From the NCBI RefSeq assembly GCF_037546185.1, contig NZ_JAWMWH010000001.1:62001-126000 (forward strand): 64,000 nucleotides of DNA. The letters are read 5' to 3'. The stretch is from Nicoliella lavandulae (GTDB lineage Bacteria; Bacillota; Bacilli; Lactobacillales; Lactobacillaceae). The position numbers were made by a program, and so were the translations under genes. The notes beneath the pieces were generated by a model. It saw only the letters and a program-made list of their open reading frames with translations. It was not told the origin of the DNA and ran no database searches. This document shows positions 1 through 7,278 of the stretch, piece after piece (within the stretch, counting starts at the first letter, position 1; each line of letters opens with the position of its first letter).

Positions 1-304
1 CCTTAGGAACAGATCGTGAGTCAACATATGAACGTAAACCAGGCTTGGAAATACGCTTCAAACCAGTAATAACACGACGATTATTACGACCATCCTTATC
101 CTTACCATACTTTAAGAAAATACGGATAACGCCTTGTTTGTCATCTTCGATGTATTCAACATCGCGAACAAAACCTTCGCGCTTAAGGATTTCAGCGATG
201 GCACGTTTAATTTTTGATGCAGGAGCTTCAACTGATTCGTGACGAGCCATGTTGGCGTTACGAACACGAGTTAATAAGTCTGCAATTGGATCTGTCATAG
301 ACAT
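1..304 (-). CDS. rpsH: 30S ribosomal protein S8 (partial, C-terminus outside window)
   Basis: S8 binds the central domain of 16S rRNA and takes part in early 30S assembly. The N-terminal 101 codons are present (family about 132 residues); the gene runs off the left edge. The N-terminus reads MSMTDPIADLLTR, the classic S8 start, followed by the RNANMARHE segment. A GGGAGG ribosome-binding site lies about 8 bases upstream of the ATG at 304; a second in-frame ATG lies two codons in. It is the last visible gene of the S10 operon, 28 bases after rpsZ. Identity is certain. Confidence 0.97.
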   Translation of the reverse strand, partial: MSMTDPIADLLTRVRNANMARHESVEAPASKIKRAIAEILKREGFVRDVEYIEDDKQGVIRIFLKYGKDKDGRNNRRVITGLKRISKPGLRSYVDSRSVPK

Positions 305-332
305 AAACGATAAGCCTCCCTTTATTTTATTT

Positions 333-518
333 TTACCAGCTAGCTTTCTTCATACCAGGAATTTGACCCTTGTGGGCTAAATCACGGATACAAATACGGC
401 ATAAATGGAATTTTCTGTAAACAGAGTGAGGACGTCCACAGCGTTCACATCTTGTGTAGTTTTGAGTTGAGAACTTTGCAGGACGATTTGCTTTTAAAAC
501 TAATGCTTTTCTAGCCAA
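333..518 (-). CDS. rpsZ: 30S ribosomal protein S14, zinc-binding type Z
   Basis: Small-subunit head protein of 61 residues, the length of the short zinc-binding S14 form. The zinc ribbon is intact: Cys24 and Cys27, then Cys40 and Cys43. Many Firmicutes also carry a longer zinc-free S14 (rpsN) elsewhere; this copy in the S10 operon is the C+ form. It lies between rplE and rpsH. Confidence 0.97.
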   Translation of the reverse strand: MARKALVLKANRPAKFSTQNYTRCERCGRPHSVYRKFHLCRICIRDLAHKGQIPGMKKASW

Positions 519-541
519 TATAAAGCCTCCCTATATATTCA

Positions 542-1084
542 CTATTTAGTGAATGGCATTCCAAATTGAGTTAATAGTTCTTTTGATTCTTCGTCACTAT
601 TAGCAGTTGTAACAATAACGATATCTAAACCACGAACACGGTTAACGTTATCGTAGTTAATTTCTGGGAAAATTAATTGTTCACGAACACCTAAAGTGTA
701 GTTTCCACGACCATCAAATGACTTCTTGCTAACACCATGGAAATCACGAACACGTGGAAGTGAAACATTGATTAATTTATCTAAGAATTCGTACATCCGT
801 TGGCCACGTAAGGTAACCTTAGCACCAATTGACATACCTTCACGTAATCTGAATCCGGCAATTGATTTCTTAGCCTTTGTAACTAAAGGCTTTTGACCAG
901 AGATCAATGCTAATTCTGCTACGGCTTCATCTAAGTTCTTAGCGTTGGTAACAGCGTCACCAACACCCATGTTTAAAACAATCTTATCAAGCTTAGGTGC
1001 TTGCATGATTGATGAGTAGTTAAATTTGTCAACTAATGATTTTGAAATTTCATTAGTGTATTTATCTTGTAAGCGACTTGGCAT
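542..1084 (-). CDS. rplE: 50S ribosomal protein L5
   Basis: L5 binds 5S rRNA and forms part of the central protuberance. The 180 residues match the family length. The start MPSRLQDKY and the conserved LVTKAKKSIAGFRLREG and GVREQLIFPEI stretches identify it. The gene follows rplX by 28 bases and precedes rpsZ in canonical order. Confidence 0.98.
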   Translation of the reverse strand: MPSRLQDKYTNEISKSLVDKFNYSSIMQAPKLDKIVLNMGVGDAVTNAKNLDEAVAELALISGQKPLVTKAKKSIAGFRLREGMSIGAKVTLRGQRMYEFLDKLINVSLPRVRDFHGVSKKSFDGRGNYTLGVREQLIFPEINYDNVNRVRGLDIVIVTTANSDEESKELLTQFGMPFTK

Positions 1085-1112
1085 AAAAGTGATATCCTCC
1101 CTTCGTCAAATA

Positions 1113-1421
1113 TTAATCTAATGAGTAGTTAGTCTTCTTTGAGTAACGAACTTTCTTTCCGTTATCTTCTCTGATACCAATCTTAGTTGGTTCATTGTTA
1201 GAAGGGTCAATAATCATAACATTAGAAACATGAATTGGTGCTTCAACATCGTTAATTCCACCTTGTGGATTGTTTTGAGAAGCTTTTTGATGCTTCTTAA
1301 CGATGTTAACACCTTCAACTACTACGCGATCTTTTGAGGCAATAGTCTTAGTAACAGTTCCTTCTTTACCCTTGTCTTTTCCACTGATTACACGAACTTT
1401 GTCACCAGTTTTAATTAACAT
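1113..1421 (-). CDS. rplX: 50S ribosomal protein L24
   Basis: An assembly-initiating large-subunit protein of 102 residues. The N-terminal KOW motif is visible (KTGDKVRVISGKDKGKEG, residues about 4-21), as is the NIVKKHQK segment. An AGGAGGTGC ribosome-binding site precedes the ATG. Order rplN-rplX-rplE is as expected. Confidence 0.97.
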   Translation of the reverse strand: MLIKTGDKVRVISGKDKGKEGTVTKTIASKDRVVVEGVNIVKKHQKASQNNPQGGINDVEAPIHVSNVMIIDPSNNEPTKIGIREDNGKKVRYSKKTNYSLD

Positions 1422-1452
1422 TATACGGCACCTCCTTGGCGTTTAGTAGTGA

Positions 1453-1821
1453 TTATAGTGTTTCAGGAGCTAGTGAAACGATCTTCATGAAGTTACTGTC
1501 ACGTAGTTCACGAGCAACAGGTCCGAAAATACGAGTTCCACGAGGGCTCTTGTCATCATTAACGATAACTGCAGCGTTTTCATCAAAACGAATGTATGAA
1601 CCATCTTTACGACGGGAAACAGACTTAGTTCTAACGATAACAGCCTTAACAACGTCACCCTTTTTGACAACGCCACCTGGTGTTGCTTGTTTTACAGTAG
1701 CAACAATAATATCACCGATACCTGCGTATCTTCTGCTTGATCCACCTAAAACCTTAATGGTTAAAATTTCACGAGCACCAGAGTTATCAGCAACTTTCAA
1801 ACGACTTTCTTGTTGAATCAC
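1453..1821 (-). CDS. rplN: 50S ribosomal protein L14
   Basis: L14 lies at the subunit interface and contacts 16S rRNA through bridge B8. The 122 residues are the exact usual length. MIQQESRLKVADNSGA at the N-terminus and the KDGSYIRFDENAAV segment are diagnostic. Open frames on both other strands and frames here are shadows. Confidence 0.98.
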   Translation of the reverse strand: MIQQESRLKVADNSGAREILTIKVLGGSSRRYAGIGDIIVATVKQATPGGVVKKGDVVKAVIVRTKSVSRRKDGSYIRFDENAAVIVNDDKSPRGTRIFGPVARELRDSNFMKIVSLAPETL

Positions 1822-1869
1822 GGTAAAATCCTCCCTTCATAGTTGGATCATTAGAATACGATAAAATGA

Positions 1870-2136
1870 TTAGATAATAACAGCTTTCTTAATAATCTTA
1901 ACTAAACGGAAATGCTTAGTAGCTGATAATGGCCGAGTTTCCATGATTTCAACGATGTCGCCCATCTTAGCTTCATTCTTTTCATCATGTGCCTTGTATT
2001 TCTTTGAATACTTAACTCGCTTACCGTAAGTTGAATGAGTCTTAGTAGTTTCAACAATTACAGAAATGGTTTTGTCCATCTTGTCAGAAACAACACGACC
2101 ACGGTATACCTTGCGTTCATTACGTTCTTCGCTCAT
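1870..2136 (-). CDS. rpsQ: 30S ribosomal protein S17
   Basis: Small-subunit assembly protein of 88 residues. Conserved RGRVVSDKMDKTISV and the METRPLSATKHFRLV C-terminal part identify it. It is preceded by an AAGGAGG site and follows rpmC by 25 bases. Confidence 0.97.
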   Translation of the reverse strand: MSEERNERKVYRGRVVSDKMDKTISVIVETTKTHSTYGKRVKYSKKYKAHDEKNEAKMGDIVEIMETRPLSATKHFRLVKIIKKAVII

Positions 2137-2161
2137 GTATAAACCTCCTTTTATCGTATTC

Positions 2162-2356
2162 TTACTTGTTTAATTCTTTTTGACGAAGTGCAGTTTTAAT
2201 ACGTGCAATGTTCTTACGAACTTGTTTTAATCTTGCAGTATTTTCCAATTGTCCGGTAGCCAATTGGAAACGAAGGTTAAACAATTCTTCCTTGTAACCT
2301 TGTTCTTTTTCGTGCATTTGATCAGTGGTTAATTCATTAATTTCTTTAGCCTTCAT
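2162..2356 (-). CDS. rpmC: 50S ribosomal protein L29
   Basis: L29 lies at the peptide exit tunnel and helps dock trigger factor and SRP. I chose the ATG at 2356 (64 residues, MKAKEINELT), which matches the family N-terminus and sits 8 bases after AGGTGG. A GTG at 2368 in the same frame would add four residues. Either start overlaps the 3' end of rplP, implying translational coupling. The ELFNLRFQLATGQLENT segment is diagnostic. Confidence 0.95.
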   Translation of the reverse strand: MKAKEINELTTDQMHEKEQGYKEELFNLRFQLATGQLENTARLKQVRKNIARIKTALRQKELNK

Positions 2357-2777
2357 TTGATTCGCCACCTACTTCCTTTTTAACAATCTTAGTACGTACA
2401 GGAAGCTTCATTGCAGCTAAACGTAAAGCTTCTTTGGCAACTTCATCAGAAGTTTCTCCAACTTCAAATAAAACCTTACCACGTTTAACGGGTGCAACCC
2501 ATCCAGCAGGAGCACCTTTACCATTACCCATACGAACTCCGACACCTTTTTCAGTATATGATTTGTGAGGGAAAATCTTAATCCAAACTTTCCCACCACG
2601 CTTCATGTAACGAGTGATAGCAATACGACAAGCTTCAATTTGTCTATTGGTAATCCAATGTGAATCTAATGATTGTAAACCGTAACTACCGAAAGCTACT
2701 GACTTACCACCCTTAGCGTGACCACGAAGTTTACCACGGTGTTGACGGCGGTATTTTACACGTTTTGGTACTAGCAT
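2346..2777 (-). CDS. rplP: 50S ribosomal protein L16
   Basis: L16 contacts the A-site tRNA region and the 5S rRNA. The 143 residues match the family. MLVPKRVKYRRQHRG and the GNGKGAPAGWVAPVKRG stretch are diagnostic. It overlaps rpmC downstream and lies 2 bases after rpsC. Confidence 0.98.
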   Translation of the reverse strand: MLVPKRVKYRRQHRGKLRGHAKGGKSVAFGSYGLQSLDSHWITNRQIEACRIAITRYMKRGGKVWIKIFPHKSYTEKGVGVRMGNGKGAPAGWVAPVKRGKVLFEVGETSDEVAKEALRLAAMKLPVRTKIVKKEVGGESNEG

Positions 2778-2779
2778 GC

Positions 2780-3496
2780 TTATTCCCCTCCTTTACGATT
2801 ATTATTACGGCGGTTATTACGACGGTTGTTATTGTTGTTAGCAGGAATATCATTGTTAACAGCAGCTTGGCCTGGTAAAACTTCACCACGGTAGATCCAA
2901 GTCTTAACACCGATAGCACCGTAAGTAGTGTGTGCTTCTTCCCATGAATAGTCAATATCAGCACGTAGAGTATGCAATGGAACAGTACCTTCAGCATATG
3001 ATTCGATACGAGCCATATCAGCACCATTCAAACGACCAGCAACTTGAGTCTTAATACCCTTAGCTCCTGAACGAACACTACGTTGCATTGATTGACGCAT
3101 AGCACGACGGAATGCAACACGACCTTCTAGTTGACGAGCAATGTTTTCACCAACAAGGATAGCATCTAAATCAGGTTTCTTGATTTCGATGATGTTGATG
3201 TGAACACGCTTACCAGTTAATGAATTTAATTGTTTACGAAGACTTTCAACTTCAGATCCACCCTTACCAATAACCATACCAGGTTTTGCAGTGTGGATAG
3301 AAACGTTAACACGCTTTGCGGCACGTTCAATTTCTACAGTAGAAACAGAAGCATCAGCAAGTCTTTCTGCGATATATTTACGGATTTGAAGATCTTCTTT
3401 AAGATTAGCAGCAAAATCTTTTTCAGCATACCATTTTGCTTCCCAATCGCGAATGATCCCTACACGAAATCCGTTTGGATTTACTTTATGACCCAC
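2780..3496 (-). CDS. rpsC: 30S ribosomal protein S3
   Basis: S3 forms the mRNA entry channel. Visible are the N-terminal MGHKVNPNGFRVG, the type-2 KH domain with GKGG at residues 77-80, and the C-terminal S3 domain. At 238 residues it is about 15-20 longer than the core protein; the extra length is a low-complexity Asn/Arg tail (about residues 214-238) rich in NNRRNN. Such basic tails occur in several lactobacilli, so this is a lineage feature, not a fusion. Confidence 0.97.
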   Translation of the reverse strand: MGHKVNPNGFRVGIIRDWEAKWYAEKDFAANLKEDLQIRKYIAERLADASVSTVEIERAAKRVNVSIHTAKPGMVIGKGGSEVESLRKQLNSLTGKRVHINIIEIKKPDLDAILVGENIARQLEGRVAFRRAMRQSMQRSVRSGAKGIKTQVAGRLNGADMARIESYAEGTVPLHTLRADIDYSWEEAHTTYGAIGVKTWIYRGEVLPGQAAVNNDIPANNNNNRRNNRRNNNRKGGE

Positions 3497-3508
3497 GCGT
3501 TATACCTC

Positions 3509-3856
3509 CTATTTTTCAGTTACTACGACAGTGATGTGACTAGTTCTCTTGTTAATTGGTGAAGCAGAACCTTTGGCACGAGGACGGAAACGTTTTAAAG
3601 TTGGTCCTTCGTTAACGTAAGCTTCACTTACAACTAAGTCTTCACGATCTAAATCAAAATTATTTTCTGCATTTGCTACAGCTGACATAAGAACCTTTGA
3701 TACAACTGGAGAAGCTCCTCTTGGAGTAAACTTCAAAATTGCACTGGCTTCTGCCACGCTTTTACCTCTAATAAGATCAACTACAAGGCGGACCTTACGA
3801 GCGGCAATACGAACAGTTCTTGCAGTAGCTTTTGCTGATGTAACTTGTTCAGCCAT
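3509..3856 (-). CDS. rplV: 50S ribosomal protein L22
   Basis: L22 lines the exit tunnel, with a hairpin loop that influences macrolide sensitivity. The 115 residues match the family. ARTVRIAARKVRLVVDLIRGK and the C-terminal RFRPRAKGSASPINKRTSH loop are visible and look wild type. It lies 12 bases upstream of rpsC. Confidence 0.97.
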   Translation of the reverse strand: MAEQVTSAKATARTVRIAARKVRLVVDLIRGKSVAEASAILKFTPRGASPVVSKVLMSAVANAENNFDLDREDLVVSEAYVNEGPTLKRFRPRAKGSASPINKRTSHITVVVTEK

Positions 3857-3873
3857 TTATTAATCCTCCTTGC

Positions 3874-4152
3874 TTAGACAGTTTTCTTATCGTCACCCTT
3901 AGCGTGACCGTGGAAAGTACGGGTTGGTACGAATTCACCAAGCTTATGTCCTACCATGTCTTCTTGAACATAAACTGGTACATGTCTTCTCCCGTTATAA
4001 ACAGCAATCGTGTACCCAATGAAGCTTGGGAAAATAGTTGACCGACGAGACCAAGTCTTAATTACTGACTTCTTTTCAGAGTCTTTTTGAGCATCAATCT
4101 TCTTTAAAAGACTGGCATCAGCGAATGGTCCCTTCTTTAAACTACGACTCAT
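3874..4152 (-). CDS. rpsS: 30S ribosomal protein S19
   Basis: S19 sits in the 30S head and forms a complex with S13. It is 92 residues long, begins MSRSLKKGPF and ends with the conserved TRTFHGHAKGDDKK segment. It lies between rplB and rplV. Confidence 0.98.
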   Translation of the reverse strand: MSRSLKKGPFADASLLKKIDAQKDSEKKSVIKTWSRRSTIFPSFIGYTIAVYNGRRHVPVYVQEDMVGHKLGEFVPTRTFHGHAKGDDKKTV

Positions 4153-4187
4153 TATAAAACCTCCCTTACAATTTCATCTTTCATGAA

Positions 4188-5030
4188 TTACATCTTTGAA
4201 CCTTTACGACGACGAACAATCATCTTGTTGGAACGAGCGTTCTTAGAACGAGTCTTCTTACCAACAGTCTTCTTGTGCCATGGTGATAATGGAGATGGGT
4301 AACCAACTGGAGCTTTACCTTCCCCACCACCATGAGGGTGATCATTAGGGTTCATTACAGAACCACGAACATGTGGACGTTGACCTTTGTAACGAGTACG
4401 TCCGGCCTTACCAACATTAACTAATTCGTGTTCTTCGTTACCAACACTACCAATAGTAGCACGGTTAACAGAAAGAATCATACGAACTTCACCAGATGAT
4501 AACTTAACTAATGAATACTTTCCATCGTTACCTAATAATTGAGCTGAAGTACCAGCGGAACGAACTAATTGTCCACCCTTACCTGGCTTCAATTCGATAT
4601 TATGAATAACAGTTCCAACTGGAATGTTCTTTAATGGTAATGCATTACCAGTCTTGATATCAGCATTTACACCTGATTCAACCTTATCTCCAACCTTAAG
4701 TCCCTTAGGAGCAAGGATGTAAGATTTAGTACCGTCAGCATATACTAATAAAGCGATATTAGCAGTACGGTTTGGATCGTATTGAATTGACTTTACAGTA
4801 GCCATAACATCATCTTTGTTACGCTTAAAGTCGATAATACGGTATTGGTTCTTGTTACCACCACCACGATGACGAACAGTCATGCGGCCTGAGTTATTAC
4901 GACCAGCTTGGTGCTTTTTAGAAGCCAAAAGTGACTTTTCTGGCTTTTGATCAGTAATTGATTCCTTATAGTTAAGGCTAGTCATATTACGACGACCATT
5001 ACTGGTTGGTTTGTACTTTTTAAGTGCCAA
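4188..5030 (-). CDS. rplB: 50S ribosomal protein L2
   Basis: L2 is required for subunit association and sits near the peptidyl transferase centre. The 280 residues are close to the usual 277. The GRNNSGRMTVRHRGGGNK segment and the histidine-containing VMNPNDHPHGGGEG loop, which carries the functionally important His, are intact. Confidence 0.98.
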   Translation of the reverse strand: MALKKYKPTSNGRRNMTSLNYKESITDQKPEKSLLASKKHQAGRNNSGRMTVRHRGGGNKNQYRIIDFKRNKDDVMATVKSIQYDPNRTANIALLVYADGTKSYILAPKGLKVGDKVESGVNADIKTGNALPLKNIPVGTVIHNIELKPGKGGQLVRSAGTSAQLLGNDGKYSLVKLSSGEVRMILSVNRATIGSVGNEEHELVNVGKAGRTRYKGQRPHVRGSVMNPNDHPHGGGEGKAPVGYPSPLSPWHKKTVGKKTRSKNARSNKMIVRRRKGSKM

Positions 5031-5056
5031 AGTATTCCCCTCCTATTTTATATATT

Positions 5057-5344
5057 TTATTTGTCGCTAAATAATTGAATTTCTTTTGAATCGTCAGATA
5101 GAGTAACGATGGCCTTACGGCGCTTCTTAGTGTAACCAACGAATGATCCTTGGCGTTTCTTCTTACCCTTAAGATTCATAATGTTAACTTTAACAACCTT
5201 AACATCAAAGATGTCTTGGATTGCCTTCTTAACTTGAGTCTTTGTTGCCCGTACGTCTACATCAAATGTGTAACGTTTGTCATCCATCAAAGCAGTAGTT
5301 GCTTCGGTGATAACTGGACGTAAAATGATATCGCGTGATTCCAT
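5057..5344 (-). CDS. rplW: 50S ribosomal protein L23
   Basis: L23 surrounds the tunnel exit and docks trigger factor. It is 95 residues long; RDIILRPVITEATT at the N-terminus and the KKRRKAIVTL region are diagnostic. Its ATG overlaps the rplD stop codon by one base, indicating tight translational coupling. Confidence 0.97.
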   Translation of the reverse strand: MESRDIILRPVITEATTALMDDKRYTFDVDVRATKTQVKKAIQDIFDVKVVKVNIMNLKGKKKRQGSFVGYTKKRRKAIVTLSDDSKEIQLFSDK

Positions 5345-5967
5345 TATGCGAGCACCTCCTCTACTTGAGAAAGAGCAGCCTTAGTGATAACAACTTTGTC
5401 ACTGTGAGCAACATCTAAAGTGTTAACACTCTTAGCAGTAATTACAGTAACGTTTTCTAAGTTACGTGCTGATAAAGCAACGTTTTCGTTACCATCTTCT
5501 AAAACAACTAATGTCTTAGTAGTAGCATCCAAGTTCTTTAATAAGTTGTTGAATTCCTTAGTTTTAGGAGCACTAAATGCTAATGAATCTACAACAACGA
5601 AGTTATCGTTAGCAACCTTTTCAGAAAGAACAGATTTAACAGCTAAACGAGTAACTTTCTTTGGAAGGTGGTATGCGTATGAACGAGGAGTTGGTCCGAA
5701 AACGATTCCACCTCCACGGAATTGTGGTGAACGGATAGAACCTTGACGAGCACGACCAGTTCCTTTTTGACGCCATGGCTTCTTACCACCACCGCGAACG
5801 GCACTTCTGTTTTTAACAGCATGAGTACCTTGGCGTTGTGATGCGCGTTGCATAGTAATAGTATCAAATACAACACTATCATTTGGTTCGATGTTAAAAA
5901 TGGCATCATTTAAGTCGATGTTTCCATTTTTGCTACCATCTTGTTTGTATAAAGCTACGCTTGTCAT
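5344..5967 (-). CDS. rplD: 50S ribosomal protein L4
   Basis: L4 extends a loop into the exit tunnel and is the autoregulator of the S10 operon in E. coli. The 207 residues match the family. The RQGTHAVKNRSAVRGGGKKP tunnel loop is intact. The operon's structured leader (6964-7126) could be an L4 target, but this mechanism is not shown for this lineage. Confidence 0.97.
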   Translation of the reverse strand: MTSVALYKQDGSKNGNIDLNDAIFNIEPNDSVVFDTITMQRASQRQGTHAVKNRSAVRGGGKKPWRQKGTGRARQGSIRSPQFRGGGIVFGPTPRSYAYHLPKKVTRLAVKSVLSEKVANDNFVVVDSLAFSAPKTKEFNNLLKNLDATTKTLVVLEDGNENVALSARNLENVTVITAKSVNTLDVAHSDKVVITKAALSQVEEVLA

Positions 5968-5984
5968 TTATTGTTCCTCCTTTC

Positions 5985-6620
5985 TTATTTTTTAGATCCA
6001 CGAGCAGCAGATCTAATTACTAATAGTGATTTGTTAGCACCAGGAACGTTACCCTTAACAAGGATTACGTTGTTTTCAGTGTCAGCCTTTACGACTTCAA
6101 GGTTTTGAATAGTAACAGTGTTGTTACCCATACGGCCTGGAAGCTTCATACCCTTAACAACACGGTTAATGATAGAACCTAATGAACCAGGACGACGGTG
6201 GTATCTAGAACCATGAGTTTCTGGTCCACGTGATTGACCATCTTTATGAATGTTACCTTGGTATCCATGACCCTTTGAGATACCTGTAACATCAACGATG
6301 TCACCTGCTTGGAAGACATCTGCCTTTACTTCATCTGATACATTGTAATCACCAAGCTCAACATCTCTAATTTCTTTAATGAAGCGCTTAGGATTAGTCT
6401 TTGCTTTTGCTGCATGACCTTTTTCTGGTTTGTTTGAGCGAACTGCTCGCTTGTCGTCGAAACCAACTTGAATTGCTTCGTAACCATCATTTTCCATGGT
6501 CTTCTTTTGCAAAACAACGTTAGGAGTAACATCAACAACAGTTACTGGCATTAATTCGCCAGATTCGTTGAATACTTGAGTCATTCCGACTTTTTTACCT
6601 AAGATTCCTTTTTTGGTCAT
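5985..6620 (-). CDS. rplC: 50S ribosomal protein L3
   Basis: L3 is an early assembly protein that reaches towards the peptidyl transferase centre. It is 211 residues long. GILGKKVGMTQVF at the N-terminus and the SHGSRYHRRPGSLG-type loop (here ETHGSRYHRRPGSLGS) are visible. It follows rpsJ by 34 bases. Confidence 0.98.
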   Translation of the reverse strand: MTKKGILGKKVGMTQVFNESGELMPVTVVDVTPNVVLQKKTMENDGYEAIQVGFDDKRAVRSNKPEKGHAAKAKTNPKRFIKEIRDVELGDYNVSDEVKADVFQAGDIVDVTGISKGHGYQGNIHKDGQSRGPETHGSRYHRRPGSLGSIINRVVKGMKLPGRMGNNTVTIQNLEVVKADTENNVILVKGNVPGANKSLLVIRSAARGSKK

Positions 6621-6654
6621 GAGTACACCTCCGATATTATTGTATTTCTAAAAA

Positions 6655-6963
6655 TTATAGTTTGATTTCGATATCTACACCACTTGGTAGATCAAGTTTC
6701 ATTAATGAATCAACAGTCTTAGGTGTTGGATTCAAGATATCGATTAAACGTTTGTGAGTTAACATTTCGAATTGTTCACGAGCCTTCTTAAACTTATGTG
6801 GTGAAGCTAAAAGAGTGTAAACAGTCCGATCAGTAGGCAATGGAATTGGACCAGAAATGTTGGCACCAGTTCTTTGAGCCGTTGCGACAATCTTTTCAGC
6901 AGATTGATCTAAAATGCGGTGTTCATAAGCCTTTAATCGAATACGAATTTTTTGTTTTGCCAT
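6655..6963 (-). CDS. rpsJ: 30S ribosomal protein S10
   Basis: S10 is a small-subunit head protein and the NusE partner of NusB in antitermination. The 102 residues are the exact usual length; KIRIRLKAYEHRILDQSA is the family signature. It is the first gene of the S10 operon, behind an AAGGAGGG site and a 165-base leader. Confidence 0.98.
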   Translation of the reverse strand: MAKQKIRIRLKAYEHRILDQSAEKIVATAQRTGANISGPIPLPTDRTVYTLLASPHKFKKAREQFEMLTHKRLIDILNPTPKTVDSLMKLDLPSGVDIEIKL

Positions 6964-7126
6964 TGTATTCCCTCCTTCGTCTATTTTAAAAATAAGACTA
7001 ACTCCGTGAAAGTTCCCGACACACCATCATGGCAAAGCATCCGGGTGTGCCGCAATCTCTCACATCATTGCTATCATCTGTCCTGTGATTAGGGTATAAC
7101 AACCCCTCAAAAATCAGTACTTAACT
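6964..7126 (-). promoter_or_regulatory. structured 5' leader of the S10 operon
   Basis: This is the untranslated leader between the S10 promoter and rpsJ, with no open frame. Read on the minus strand it can form a hairpin by pairing GGCACACC with GGTGTGTC (about 7018-7052). The low-AT composition of this stretch, against an AT-rich background, supports a structured RNA. It may be the autoregulatory target of the operon, by analogy with L4 in E. coli. That role is inferred. Confidence 0.5.
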
Positions 7127-7155
7127 ATAATACCCGATTCACGCTATAGTTTCAA
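7127..7155 (-). promoter_or_regulatory. S10 operon promoter
   Basis: On the minus strand TTGAAA (7150-7155) and TATTAT (7127-7132) are separated by exactly 17 bases. This is near consensus for the housekeeping sigma factor. It lies downstream of the fusA terminator, so the S10 operon has its own start and does not depend on read-through from the str operon. Confidence 0.85.
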
Positions 7156-7220
7156 GGGTTTCGCGTAATTTATTTTAAAATAAAGCACTCAATTAAATAC
7201 ATTAAAATTATTTTAACGAA

Positions 7221-7253
7221 TAAAAAAAGAGTTTGCAATAAAAGCAAACTCTT
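7221..7253 (-). terminator. fusA intrinsic terminator
   Basis: A ten-base perfect stem (AAGAGTTTGC) with a seven-base loop, followed on the minus strand by a T-run. It ends the rpsL-rpsG-fusA transcript 26 bases after the fusA stop. Confidence 0.9.
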
Positions 7254-7278
7254 CTTAAAAATAAAATATTAAATTTTA

